DNA from: a virus
Virus record (IMG/VR): IMGVR_UViG_3300009786_002389
Location: 1 to 20,303 of that record
Direction: 5' to 3' (one strand)
DNA: 20,303 nucleotides
Each line of letters begins with the position of its first letter. The first letter of the stretch is position 1. The notes below the pieces were generated by a model. That model was not told the DNA's origin. It worked only from the letters and a program-made list of their open reading frames with translations, and did not search any database. The position numbers were made by a program, and so were the translations under genes. This document shows positions 7,264-14,758 of this stretch, piece after piece.

Positions 7264-7659
7264 ATGAAGATATTAGCAGGTATAAAGAAACTATTTTCTC
7301 GTAAGAAAAAAGATAAACCAATAGCTTCTTTACAGTTTGAGGTTGATTCTGCTGGAGATATATGGATAGATTGCTCTTGGCAGGATCAACCTGCTGCTAA
7401 CATTATCTTTGCCGACCTCATGTATAGAGTTATGGATGGCGAACTTTTTGGGGAAACCCTCACTTTCTTAAAAGATGAGTGTGAAAAGAACGAAAGGCAG
7501 GATCAATTTATAGAAGTATGGGCCTATCTCCATACCATGGAACAACCGCCAGAAGACACTGTTGCACAACCAGATGACAAAATGGTGGTTCCTCCTACGC
7601 AAGTAATGGATATATACAAAGGAAAAATTCTTCCCGGCGGTGACGATACTATAGTGTAA
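7264..7659 (+). CDS. Hypothetical protein with basic N-terminus, 131 aa
   Basis: Unrecognised. The first 18 residues are amphipathic and basic (MKILAGIKKLFSRKKKDK) and could sit on a membrane surface. A beta-strand pair follows (ASLQFEVDSAGDIWIDCSW), then helices containing FADLMYRVMDGELFGETL. The C-terminus is Pro- and acid-rich. The layout resembles small phage proteins of about 130 residues that carry this 'xxxGDIWIDCxW' strand, but I cannot name a family. There is no clear ribosome binding site; the ATG follows the upstream TGA by four bases, so reinitiation or coupling is likely. Confidence 0.65.
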   Translation: MKILAGIKKLFSRKKKDKPIASLQFEVDSAGDIWIDCSWQDQPAANIIFADLMYRVMDGELFGETLTFLKDECEKNERQDQFIEVWAYLHTMEQPPEDTVAQPDDKMVVPPTQVMDIYKGKILPGGDDTIV

Positions 7660-7696
7660 ATAATCTCCTGATCTATCCACGATAAAAGGTAATAAA

Positions 7697-8401
7697 ATGA
7701 CCGCAAAAAGCAAAATCGCGTGGGAGAGATGGGATGAAGACCTTCTTCATGAAGAAATAATTGACAATCTAAGTATAGACATGGAGGACACCGATGAGGA
7801 GCTAGCAGACGAGGCTATGGAACTCATGTCTAAAATTCCTAAGTTAATCTCTACCCCTTTAGGCATTTTCCAACTCTATGATAAAATGAGTCCCATGAAG
7901 CAATTTGAGTGCTGGATGGGATATACCAACTTTAATATCACAGGACAGGTACAAAAGGATATAGAAAATGTAGAAGGGGTTGAGCTTCTTTCTATAATCA
8001 GTAGGTATAGATTTTTTATCGGGGTTGGTAAGTTATTTAACTTTAAAACGGTTAGGATTGATGTAGAAAACCTTCTCAACTGCAACGATAAAACCTCCGA
8101 AAAAGGAAGAAGCGAAAGTATCTCAGATGCTTATGAAGCACTAGCCGATGCGGTGTTTGAAACTGAAACAGACCAAATTAACCCCGATGACAGTATTACC
8201 ACCGAAGAGACAGTTGAAATAATCAAAGAGATAATTTCACAAGACAAATACTGGGCTATATTCATAGATGGAAATGGAGAGATTGATTACACCAGCAGCA
8301 ACCAAGAGAATGATATCACATATCTAGAGAAACTACTTTCGTATAAAAAGCTACGACGGAAAAACGGCGGTATTATACTGCACCCCGACAACGAAAACTA
8401 G
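7697..8401 (+). CDS. Acidic hypothetical protein, 234 aa
   Basis: Unrecognised. AAAGG at 7685-7689 precedes the ATG. The protein is markedly acidic and helical, starting MTAKSKIAWERWDEDLLHEE. A middle segment (QLYDKMSPMKQFECWMGYTN, then FFIGVGKLFNFKTVRIDVEN) looks folded, and a long acidic stretch (TDQINPDDSITTEETVEII) precedes a beta-like C-terminal part. The FECWMGYTNFNIT and YRFFIGVGKLF segments are the most distinctive places to search with. It lies directly before the sigma factor gene and may be an early or regulatory protein, but that rests on position alone. Confidence 0.7.
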   Translation: MTAKSKIAWERWDEDLLHEEIIDNLSIDMEDTDEELADEAMELMSKIPKLISTPLGIFQLYDKMSPMKQFECWMGYTNFNITGQVQKDIENVEGVELLSIISRYRFFIGVGKLFNFKTVRIDVENLLNCNDKTSEKGRSESISDAYEALADAVFETETDQINPDDSITTEETVEIIKEIISQDKYWAIFIDGNGEIDYTSSNQENDITYLEKLLSYKKLRRKNGGIILHPDNEN

Positions 8402-8416
8402 CCCATCGGAGGACCA

Positions 8417-8902
8417 ATGAAGACAACAAGGATAATAAAGGACGAGGAATTTGAAACAGCAAGAAAAGACACCAACAACATTAAAATAATGAACAAGGTC
8501 TGTTTCAAGTATTTCAAATTAATCCCTCAAGATGAACTCGACAGGTGTAAATTAATTTCTTTATGGGAAGCCATGAAAGCTTATGATCCTGAGAAGGGGC
8601 AAAAATTTACATCTTTCCTTTACAATAGGACAGATTGGGAATGCAAGAAGCAGCTATATGAAGTTAACAAAAGGAAAAGACAAAGATACTACAATGAAGC
8701 TCTTCACTTCGAAAATGATAAAAACGACGTAGAAGTTCTCGATTTAATACAAAAATTACACCCAAGATTAAGGCTGGTGATCTATCAGAGGTTTTTTGAG
8801 CGGTTAACAATGGAGGAGATGGCGGAAAGAAACAGTTACAGCAGAGAAACGGCGAGAAGATATATACTACAAGGACTGAAAAAGCTAAGAGAGATCTGTT
8901 GA
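8417..8902 (+). CDS. Small sigma-70-family RNA polymerase sigma factor
   Basis: GGAGG at 8407-8411 marks the start. The 161-residue protein has a region-2-like segment around residues 38-80 containing AYDPEKGQKFTSFLYNRTDW, which corresponds to the FDPEKGxKFSTY hallmark of sigma factors. A region-4 helix-turn-helix spans about 113-158 (RLTMEEMAERNSYSRETARR, then LQGLKKLRE). The linker is short and region 3 is absent, as in ECF-type and phage sigma factors. It would direct host core polymerase to phage promoters, probably late ones. A promoter-like element starts six bases after its stop, immediately before the virion genes, making those genes likely targets. Confidence 0.82.
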   Translation: MKTTRIIKDEEFETARKDTNNIKIMNKVCFKYFKLIPQDELDRCKLISLWEAMKAYDPEKGQKFTSFLYNRTDWECKKQLYEVNKRKRQRYYNEALHFENDKNDVEVLDLIQKLHPRLRLVIYQRFFERLTMEEMAERNSYSRETARRYILQGLKKLREIC

Positions 8903-8907
8903 AAATG

Positions 8908-8919
8908 GTGTATAATACT
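8908..8919 (+). promoter_or_regulatory. Promoter core GTGTATAATACT before the virion genes
   Basis: A perfect -10-like TATAAT at 8911-8916 lies in the gap after the sigma gene. The whole 12-mer GTGTATAATACT recurs exactly at 19765-19776, also between genes. No good -35 box lies 16-18 bases upstream, as expected for a late-type promoter read by a dedicated sigma factor. Transcription would begin near 8923 and leave a leader of about 60 bases. Confidence 0.65.
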
Positions 8920-8937
8920 ATTGGATCGGATATATAC

Positions 8938-8970
8938 TTACTAGGAAAAACAGGAATAATACCTAAGTAA
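8938..8970 (+). promoter_or_regulatory. Leader stem-loop upstream of the virion gene
   Basis: TTACTAGG (8938-8945) can pair with CCTAAGTAA (8962-8970) apart from one bulged A, giving eight pairs around a 16-base A-rich loop. The stem ends four bases before the TTTTGGAGG ribosome binding site, leaving that site free. A 5' hairpin of this sort could stabilise an abundant transcript. The pairing is read by eye, without an energy calculation. Confidence 0.35.
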
Positions 8971-8984
8971 TTTTGGAGGTCATT

Positions 8985-10052
8985 ATGACTGTTAGTACAC
9001 ATACAAGAACGCTAGGCATTACAGGAGCAGAAGCTACTGGAACAGTAACAATTACTGCCTATCTTAACCTAAATACAGGAGACAAGGTTAATTTAATCGC
9101 TACTGATGGAACCAATTATGATTTTGTAAACGGGGACCAAAGCTCGGTAGCTGGCACTTGGGAATCCACCGTAAGCAACGATCAAACTGCTACAAATTTA
9201 ATGAACGTCATTAACACAGGCAGTGGACCCGCTGGAACCAGATTTTCTGCATCAGTACTTGGAGCGGTTGTTACCATTACACAGAGTTCCAATAGCGAGG
9301 CTAGCCTCGAAGACGGAAACACAGCAATCACCCTCACGGATACTTTCGCTGCTGGCATGACCGCCGACAGCGCTTTTACTGGTGGAAGCTCATCGGCAGT
9401 AGTTAATGATCGCGGCGTAGTTATGCAAGGCGGAAACATTGCCGGTTCAAAATATACAAACAAGAGTATTTTGGATACCGTCAAGGGCGCAAACGAGTAC
9501 GGTTCACAGCTTGGTCTAGTTACAGGTACGTCGCACAAGGTTGGCCTTGCTGTTGTTCGTAGTGTAGGAAGTCCCAAGTTTGCCTTCTTCCCGAAGAAGA
9601 TAGATCGTACTGCTACTAACGCCACTTTCTTGGCTAGAGGTCTTCAGACGAAGATCGCTGGTGCTGCTTCAACAGAAGATATCATGGGAGTCCTCGGTCA
9701 GAACCAAGGCGCTCGCGGTACTAATCTTCATACTGATGATCACTACCAAAGAGGAAGCTGGTCTACGTTGGCATTCAACTTGTTCCGCAATCCTACCGCC
9801 GGGGATAACTCCGAAACTACCGGTCTCGTGCAAAGTGATGGAACTGCTAAGAGTGGTGCTACCAACTACGGTACTGCTGATATCTTCCGTAACTTGGCTG
9901 ACCAAGATAATGCTAGACCAGTCACGAATGTTCCAACGCGAGCCGTTCCGGGTGAGATAGTGTTCATGATTGACTTCGCCTCATGGCCGTTCTCAGCGGG
10001 TGAGCCTACTGGTGGTAACTACAAGGATTACTCAGCCATTACAGGCGGGTAA
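8985..10052 (+). CDS. Probable major virion structural protein, 355 aa
   Basis: The ATG at 8985 follows GGAGGT (8975-8980). Residues 1-11 (MTVSTHTRTLG) match the start of the next gene. Residues about 12-134 form an inserted beta-rich, Gly/Thr/Ala-rich module (KVNLIATDGTNYDFVNGD, ATNLMNVIN, VVTITQSSNSEASL, FTGG) of a type repeated in marine phage virion proteins. Residues about 141-355 are shared with the downstream protein, including DYQRGSW-like HTDDHYQRGSW, TLAFNLFRNPTAG, NYGTADIFRNLADQDNARPV and the AITGG end. A dedicated promoter, strong ribosome binding site, shared terminator and frequent C-ending Tyr, Asn and Phe codons suggest very high expression. It may be a capsid, head-decoration or tail-tube-type protein; I cannot tell which. 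Confidence 0.72.
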   Translation: MTVSTHTRTLGITGAEATGTVTITAYLNLNTGDKVNLIATDGTNYDFVNGDQSSVAGTWESTVSNDQTATNLMNVINTGSGPAGTRFSASVLGAVVTITQSSNSEASLEDGNTAITLTDTFAAGMTADSAFTGGSSSAVVNDRGVVMQGGNIAGSKYTNKSILDTVKGANEYGSQLGLVTGTSHKVGLAVVRSVGSPKFAFFPKKIDRTATNATFLARGLQTKIAGAASTEDIMGVLGQNQGARGTNLHTDDHYQRGSWSTLAFNLFRNPTAGDNSETTGLVQSDGTAKSGATNYGTADIFRNLADQDNARPVTNVPTRAVPGEIVFMIDFASWPFSAGEPTGGNYKDYSAITGG

Positions 10053-10763
10053 TCTTTACTATATATAAGGAGGTTTATTATGACTGTTAGCACACACGTT
10101 GGAGCAGCTAAGGCTGCTGGTGGTGGTAAAGATAACGACGGCGGCACCATTCTCGCCGCTGGTAATGTCGGTAGTTCAAGATGGGCAAGCAAAAGCAGTT
10201 TGGAGATTGTCAAGGGTGCAGAAGATTACGGCTCAAAGCTTGGTATATCTACAGGTACAAGATACGTCGTCGGTCTTGCCGCTGCGCGTAGCTTGAATAG
10301 TCCCAAGTTTGGCTTTACTCCTAAGAGGGCAGATCGTTCTGCCACCAACTCTACCTTTATGATCAAAGGAGCTTCGACAAAGCTAGCTGACATTACTTCC
10401 TCGGAAGATATTCTGGGGCTTCTTGGAAGCGATCATAGTGTTCGAAGTGCTCATCTTCATACCGATGATCATTACCAGAGAGGCTCTTGGGCTACCTTGG
10501 CCTTTAACCTCTTTAAAAACCCGACTGCTGGTTCTACCAGTAACCACGGCCTTGTCCAGAGCGATCTTACGGATAAGAGCGGCGCTACCAATTATGGTAC
10601 TGCTGCCATCTTCCGCAATATTGCCGATCAGGACAATGCCAGACCGGTTACAAACGTTCCCTCAAGAGCGGTTCCGGGTGAATTGGTATTCTTGGTTGAT
10701 TTCGTTACTCGCACAACGAGTGGTGGAAACTTCCAAGATTATAGCGCTATTACAGGCGGTTAA
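9405..10763 (+). repeat. Diverged tandem gene duplication
   Basis: About 215 codons at 9405-10049 match about 211 codons at 10128-10760 at the protein level, and the first six codons of each gene are also nearly the same. Runs such as SGATNYGTA, DQDNARPVTNVP and LHTDDHYQRGSW are identical or nearly so. The DNA has diverged at third positions, so the duplication is not recent. Confidence 0.9.
10080..10763 (+). CDS. Probable virion structural protein, shorter paralogue, 227 aa
   Basis: AAGGAGGT at 10067-10074 precedes the ATG. The protein opens MTVSTHVGAAKAAGGGKDND and lacks the inserted beta module of the upstream copy. From residue 17 it aligns with that copy to the end (SSLEIVKGAEDYGSKLG, SPKFGFTPKRADRSATNSTF, DNARPVTNVPSRAVPGEL, YSAITGG). 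The pair shares one transcription unit that ends at the terminator after this gene. The two proteins could co-assemble, like a basic subunit and a longer subunit that exposes an extra surface domain. No enzyme motif or membrane segment is seen. Confidence 0.72.
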   Translation: MTVSTHVGAAKAAGGGKDNDGGTILAAGNVGSSRWASKSSLEIVKGAEDYGSKLGISTGTRYVVGLAAARSLNSPKFGFTPKRADRSATNSTFMIKGASTKLADITSSEDILGLLGSDHSVRSAHLHTDDHYQRGSWATLAFNLFKNPTAGSTSNHGLVQSDLTDKSGATNYGTAAIFRNIADQDNARPVTNVPSRAVPGELVFLVDFVTRTTSGGNFQDYSAITGG

Positions 10764-10782
10764 TCGTTAATGCAGTCGCATG

Positions 10783-10817
10783 AAGGGGGCTGCAAAAGCA
10801 GTCCCCTTCCTTTTTTT
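10783..10817 (+). terminator. Strong rho-independent terminator
   Basis: AAGGGGGCTGC (10783-10793) and GCAGTCCCCTT (10798-10808) pair over 11 bases with one G-T wobble around an AAAA loop. CC and a run of seven T follow (10811-10817). It closes the virion-protein unit that begins at the promoter at 8908. Confidence 0.93.
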
Positions 10818-10837
10818 CTTTGAAGAAAGAGGTAGCA

Positions 10838-11158
10838 ATGGAGTCAGACATCCTTTCGATTCCTGTTTTAGCTGCAATCGTTGCCATAGTTATAGGATTA
10901 GGGAAAGTTATTGAGGTTCTCATTTTAAAAGCAGTTCCGCAAAAATCCGTTTTAATGGACGACGAGAGAGATTGGATGCAACATACTTACAAGGTGGTTT
11001 CTAGACAAGACTCTGATGGTACTCCACTGGTTTACGTTCCTAGGAGTTGGGCAGAAACCCAAAAAGATATGCAACAGATCATGACGCAAATTGTAAATGA
11101 CCAACGAAGAATCGCTGACATACTAGACAGAATAGACAAGAAGCTAGAAGATAAATAA
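10838..11158 (+). CDS. Membrane-anchored coiled-coil protein, 106 aa
   Basis: The ATG at 10838 follows AGAGGT (10828-10833). An in-frame TTG at 10820 overlaps the terminator tail and is rejected. One N-terminal transmembrane helix (about residues 8-30, IPVLAAIVAIVIGLGKVIEV) is followed by a conserved-looking middle (DDERDWMQHTYKVVSRQD, then YVPRSW). A C-terminal coiled coil (MQQIMTQIVNDQRRIADILD) completes it. This architecture occurs in small phage proteins encoded near lysis or tail genes. It lies one base before the permuted papain-like enzyme, so the two probably work together at the membrane. Function is unknown. Confidence 0.72.
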   Translation: MESDILSIPVLAAIVAIVIGLGKVIEVLILKAVPQKSVLMDDERDWMQHTYKVVSRQDSDGTPLVYVPRSWAETQKDMQQIMTQIVNDQRRIADILDRIDKKLEDK

Positions 11159-11159
11159 T

Positions 11160-11801
11160 ATGATATACGTTCCCTATTCCGATGCCGTTAAACAACGCTT
11201 GATTCATGAAGCGGATGTCTTGCTTTTTAGAGGCGACGGTATAAGCAGTTGGCTTATCAAAAGGTATGGGGGCGGCGTACATAGTCACGCCGGGATGGCT
11301 CATTGGGACGGTAAGAATTTAGAGTGTGTCGAATTCAGAGAGTTCAAAGGCGGAAGGGCTGTTTCCCTGAAGTCTCAAGTTGAGACACATCCAGACAATA
11401 TAGATGTTTTTAGACCCGCTAAGCTTGTACAGCATAGTAAGTTTGACACTTGGTCTGAAAACGAACATAGGACATCTGGTTATAGACAAGATGACGATCA
11501 TAGGATAATTGATCCAAATAAAATTACTGACGCTATGTTAGAACTAACCGGCCTGCCGTATGGGTGGAAAAATATTTGGAAACTAGCGAAACATTATCTG
11601 CCTTTTTGCAGGCTGGCTCCACAAAACATGAAGGACGATGATCCTATGAATGTTTTCGTGTGCAGTACCGCTGTTGCTTTCGCTTACAGAAAAGGCTATA
11701 TAGATCCTGTACCATACCTAGCAGATTCGGCTGTTATGCCCGCTGACTTAGCTAGATCAGCACTCTTTAAATATCAATTCACCATCAGTAAGGACTGGTA
11801 A
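11160..11801 (+). CDS. YiiX/NlpC-P60-like permuted papain-fold hydrolase
   Basis: The 213-residue protein fits the circularly permuted papain-like group (YaeF/YiiX, C92). The N-terminal block is DVLLFRGDGISSWLIKRYGG, followed by HSHAGMAHWDG with the candidate catalytic His43. The catalytic cysteine comes late, Cys168 in FVCSTAVAFAYRKGY, as expected after permutation. GLPYGWKNIW (131-140) matches the Tyr-x-Trp segment common to NlpC/P60 folds. It has no signal peptide. Family members are proposed to cleave peptide or lipid amide bonds; the substrate here is unknown. Position between small membrane proteins and exported proteases makes a role at the cell envelope plausible. The start ATG has only a weak ribosome binding site. 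Confidence 0.8.
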   Translation: MIYVPYSDAVKQRLIHEADVLLFRGDGISSWLIKRYGGGVHSHAGMAHWDGKNLECVEFREFKGGRAVSLKSQVETHPDNIDVFRPAKLVQHSKFDTWSENEHRTSGYRQDDDHRIIDPNKITDAMLELTGLPYGWKNIWKLAKHYLPFCRLAPQNMKDDDPMNVFVCSTAVAFAYRKGYIDPVPYLADSAVMPADLARSALFKYQFTISKDW

Positions 11802-11806
11802 AGGTC

Positions 11807-13870
11807 ATGAAAAAACTAATTCAAGCTATGATAGTTTTGGCACTAATGACGCTCTTCCCAGCTTTAGGGTTTGCCCAACCGCTTACGATGGACGAGGCTT
11901 TGGAAGGAGTATGTAGGGTTAGTACATCTGGAGCGAGAGGCTCTGGTACGGTATTTTCAGAAGATGAAGAAAAATACTACATACTAACTAACGGTCATGT
12001 AATCGAAAGAGCCAGAAGAGGTCACCTAGAGTTCTTTCAAGATGGCTACAAGTCTGCTATGATTCCCTTTAGAACAGAATATTCTGAATATAAAGAGGGT
12101 ACTGCGTTAGACTTAGCTGTTGTGTCCGTAGAAAAGAAATATTTTGGACGATTCCCTCCTAGGGTAATTCCTCTAGCTCCGAAGGGAACAGAGATAAAGG
12201 CTAATGATCTAGTGATGGCTGGAGGATGCCCCTCTGCTCAATGGGCTACCTCTTGGAAAGGTAGGGTTCTTAGGAACGCAGGGGCTGTTATCAGTTTCAA
12301 TGCTGCCCCTATTGGCGGTCAGTCTGGAAGTGGCGTTCTGGTTCTTATCAAGGATGACAAAGGAGAGCTTCATACTCGTCTCGGCATTCTTCTCGCTTGG
12401 AGAATAGGAGATGGTGCATGGACAGACGATGGGCCAAATGACTACGGCGCTGGCCTATCCTTAAGACAGATCTATGAGATAATGGAAGGCAATGGCCAAG
12501 GCCATCCTATCGAAGCTTCTTATAGCATTGTTGTCGATAAAGAGACCAAGCCCAACAAGCCAGAGCGTCTTACTAAGATCTGTCCACATTGCGATCATAA
12601 AATTGAAGACCATATCGTCATCCCCTACAAGGGAGGCCTTAGAAAGACTGTCAATGGTGAGTTTATGTTTTGCCCTGAGATTAAACTTCCAGATGGTAGT
12701 ATCACTGATACTGCTCAATACTACGGAGGCATAAGGGTTGGCGAACTATACGAAGGCAGCGGATTGTTTCCTTGGTGTCCATTTGGTAGCCCTTCTCCTC
12801 CCAATCGACCACCTCAATTGCCTCCCTCCAATCCAAATCCGCCAAACGATGGAGGAAACGGTGGCGGATGGAACGGTTGGCCCGGTAGACCAAATCCCGA
12901 TGGACCCGTTGATCCTCCTATAGGCGATTTTGAAAAGGAGCGTCAGGAATATCTTAATAAGATTACAGAACTACAGGAAAAATTTACCAATCTTGAAAAG
13001 ATATCCGATAGCGTTCAAGCTGAACTACAAACAAAACTAAATAGTCTGGAATCTCTGTCCGAAAGTCTTAAAGCGGAGCTTGGTGGAACAAACAGTAATC
13101 TTTTAGAAGCTCAAAATGCAGTCAACGGCCTGAGAGATCTCTTGGGGGCTGTTGAGGGACAAAAAGATTCACTAAAGACTAAAATAGACGACCTCATGGG
13201 GGTTATCGGCACAAAGGATGGTCATATATCACAACTGGAGACTAACGGTAGTCATTACATGGATGGCGCTACCGGTGGTAACGGAAACACTGTAGAAAAC
13301 GTCAGCTTTACACTTGGGGGGATGAGCTTGGGAATGCTGGCCTTAAAATACGGAGTTCCGTTCTTGCTGGGACGAAGAAGAAAAAGAAAAAATGGAAAAA
13401 ATATTGACAAAGGTGATGAAGAGGAGTATGATAATGACACAAGACCACCCACGCCACCTCCCGTCGAAAAAGAAGGTTGTGACGGCGATGGTTCTTGCAC
13501 ACATGTTCATGAACACGTTCACAAACATCGTCACGAAAACGAGTATGTCATGCCCTTAGACGGTCTGCCAGAGCATGTTGCCACAGAGAATGTTGAAGAC
13601 AGGACTGGCAAGCACGGACTGAATCCGCAGTTTATCCCTTACGGATTTCCTGCAAGCGAACCTTATCATCAACAACCAATTGCTATGCAAGGATTGCCAC
13701 CGCAATTTTTGAATGTACCGTTCAGCACGCGAAAACAAGCTACTGCTGAACAGATCATGACGGTGTTCGGAGAACTAGTCAACGAATATCAAAACGATCA
13801 AACAATGACGATGAGTCAGGTTGATACATTGGTACGTCATAGACTTAAGCAGAAATTTAACTTAGAGTAA
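11807..13870 (+). CDS. Sec-exported trypsin-like protease with coiled coil, membrane helix and His-rich tail
   Basis: This 687-residue multi-domain protein has a Sec signal at residues 1-23 (cleavage after GFA). A trypsin/DegP-like domain spans about 30-225, with a triad of His64 (ILTNGHVIE), Asp102 (TALDLAVV) and Ser173 (GGQSGSG). A small cysteine site follows (Cys259, Cys262, Cys289, Cys324). Next are a Pro/Gly linker (about 326-372), a coiled coil (about 374-475) and a membrane helix (about 503-522) followed by RRRKRK. The positive cluster after the helix places the protease outside and the tail inside. The tail holds CTHVHEHVHKHRHENE (564-579) with six alternating histidines, a likely metal site. 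The C-terminal 90 residues are unrecognised. No frameshift is seen. I know no named family with this full layout. Confidence 0.82.
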   Translation: MKKLIQAMIVLALMTLFPALGFAQPLTMDEALEGVCRVSTSGARGSGTVFSEDEEKYYILTNGHVIERARRGHLEFFQDGYKSAMIPFRTEYSEYKEGTALDLAVVSVEKKYFGRFPPRVIPLAPKGTEIKANDLVMAGGCPSAQWATSWKGRVLRNAGAVISFNAAPIGGQSGSGVLVLIKDDKGELHTRLGILLAWRIGDGAWTDDGPNDYGAGLSLRQIYEIMEGNGQGHPIEASYSIVVDKETKPNKPERLTKICPHCDHKIEDHIVIPYKGGLRKTVNGEFMFCPEIKLPDGSITDTAQYYGGIRVGELYEGSGLFPWCPFGSPSPPNRPPQLPPSNPNPPNDGGNGGGWNGWPGRPNPDGPVDPPIGDFEKERQEYLNKITELQEKFTNLEKISDSVQAELQTKLNSLESLSESLKAELGGTNSNLLEAQNAVNGLRDLLGAVEGQKDSLKTKIDDLMGVIGTKDGHISQLETNGSHYMDGATGGNGNTVENVSFTLGGMSLGMLALKYGVPFLLGRRRKRKNGKNIDKGDEEEYDNDTRPPTPPPVEKEGCDGDGSCTHVHEHVHKHRHENEYVMPLDGLPEHVATENVEDRTGKHGLNPQFIPYGFPASEPYHQQPIAMQGLPPQFLNVPFSTRKQATAEQIMTVFGELVNEYQNDQTMTMSQVDTLVRHRLKQKFNLE

Positions 13871-13882
13871 CCGGAGGCAAAA

Positions 13883-14683
13883 ATGTCAGATCATGCAAAT
13901 GAAAGCTTAGTTATCCCAACCCACGACGCAATACTTCCTTATATGTTTGAGGGGGTGAAGTGGGCTATTCCTAATGTTGGCGACAACAAGGAAACTCATA
14001 ATATGGCAATTGCCCGCCTGTTTGAAAAGGTTGGCGAGCACCTACAAGCATTTTCAGTACGTACTGATTGCTTTGTTCCCGGTCCTCCAACACTGGCGGC
14101 TGTCAAGCAGCATCACAACATGTTTGTTCGTTTGTGCAACCTGATTGATACAAATACGAAGCCAGACAACATGGAAAGACTTGAAGCTCATCATATCACA
14201 CATGAGAGACGGGCATTCAAGATTTATCCGATTCGCTACTTTGATGTCAAGAATGACTACTGCCGTCGATGGATTGAACTTGGTCTTCAGGGCTTGAGTG
14301 ATATGGCTCAGCTTTCTGAGAATACTTGGGCCAATGACTGGAGTGTTCAGACTGGCAAAGAGATGAAAAAGCTTTTCCGTGAAGCTTATCGTCTCATGGT
14401 TGTTGAGTTGTTCAGGATTCCGGTTATAGAAGCTCACGGTGTATTCGATGATGAAGATCCGTACTTCTTAGCCCCAGAACTATTCGCCAACTATGATGTT
14501 AGTCATATTCCAACCATCGAATGGATCAAGCATCCTGCCCTTGGTAGTGAATTCACAGAGGATGAGCTTCGCTCAATCTCAACTCCTAATATTCCAGTAG
14601 CACCCGGCGTTGCGGAGAACGAAGGCAATACGCCCCAGCGTGAGCTAGAGCGTAGAATGCAGGGCGGCGGTGAGACTGTTTAA
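13883..14683 (+). CDS. Hypothetical protein, 266 aa
   Basis: GGAGG at 13873-13877 sets the ATG. The protein is soluble, mostly helical and rich in His and Trp (KQHHNMFVRLCNLIDTNT, EAHHITHERRAFKIYPIRYF, ENTWANDWSVQTGKEMKKLF). The C-terminal 40 residues are Pro- and Glu-rich and probably disordered. I recognise no family. A terminator-like hairpin follows, so it ends a transcription unit begun after the terminator at 10783. C-ending codons are fairly frequent, as in the virion genes, hinting at good expression. It may be a virion or tail protein, but nothing proves it. Confidence 0.75.
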   Translation: MSDHANESLVIPTHDAILPYMFEGVKWAIPNVGDNKETHNMAIARLFEKVGEHLQAFSVRTDCFVPGPPTLAAVKQHHNMFVRLCNLIDTNTKPDNMERLEAHHITHERRAFKIYPIRYFDVKNDYCRRWIELGLQGLSDMAQLSENTWANDWSVQTGKEMKKLFREAYRLMVVELFRIPVIEAHGVFDDEDPYFLAPELFANYDVSHIPTIEWIKHPALGSEFTEDELRSISTPNIPVAPGVAENEGNTPQRELERRMQGGGETV

Positions 14684-14702
14684 AGCGATAGACATGCCAG
14701 TT

Positions 14703-14730
14703 AGGGGATTCTGGACAAAACCCCTTTTTT
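14703..14730 (+). terminator. Probable rho-independent terminator
   Basis: AGGGG (14703-14707) can pair with CCCCT (14721-14725). Two further T-A pairs are possible beyond one mismatch, leaving a loop of about seven bases, and TTTTTT follows. It lies 20 bases after the stop of the 266-residue protein and before the second protease gene. The stem is shorter than the terminator at 10783. Confidence 0.65.
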
Positions 14731-14758
14731 CTATTACATGACACTGAGGAAGGAATCG

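Noticed and set aside
9661-9960. Second forward frame of about 99 codons inside the first virion gene
   Set aside because: It is out of frame with a strongly supported gene. The second virion gene shows a similar shadow frame at 10423-10770, as expected when the true frames are duplicated.
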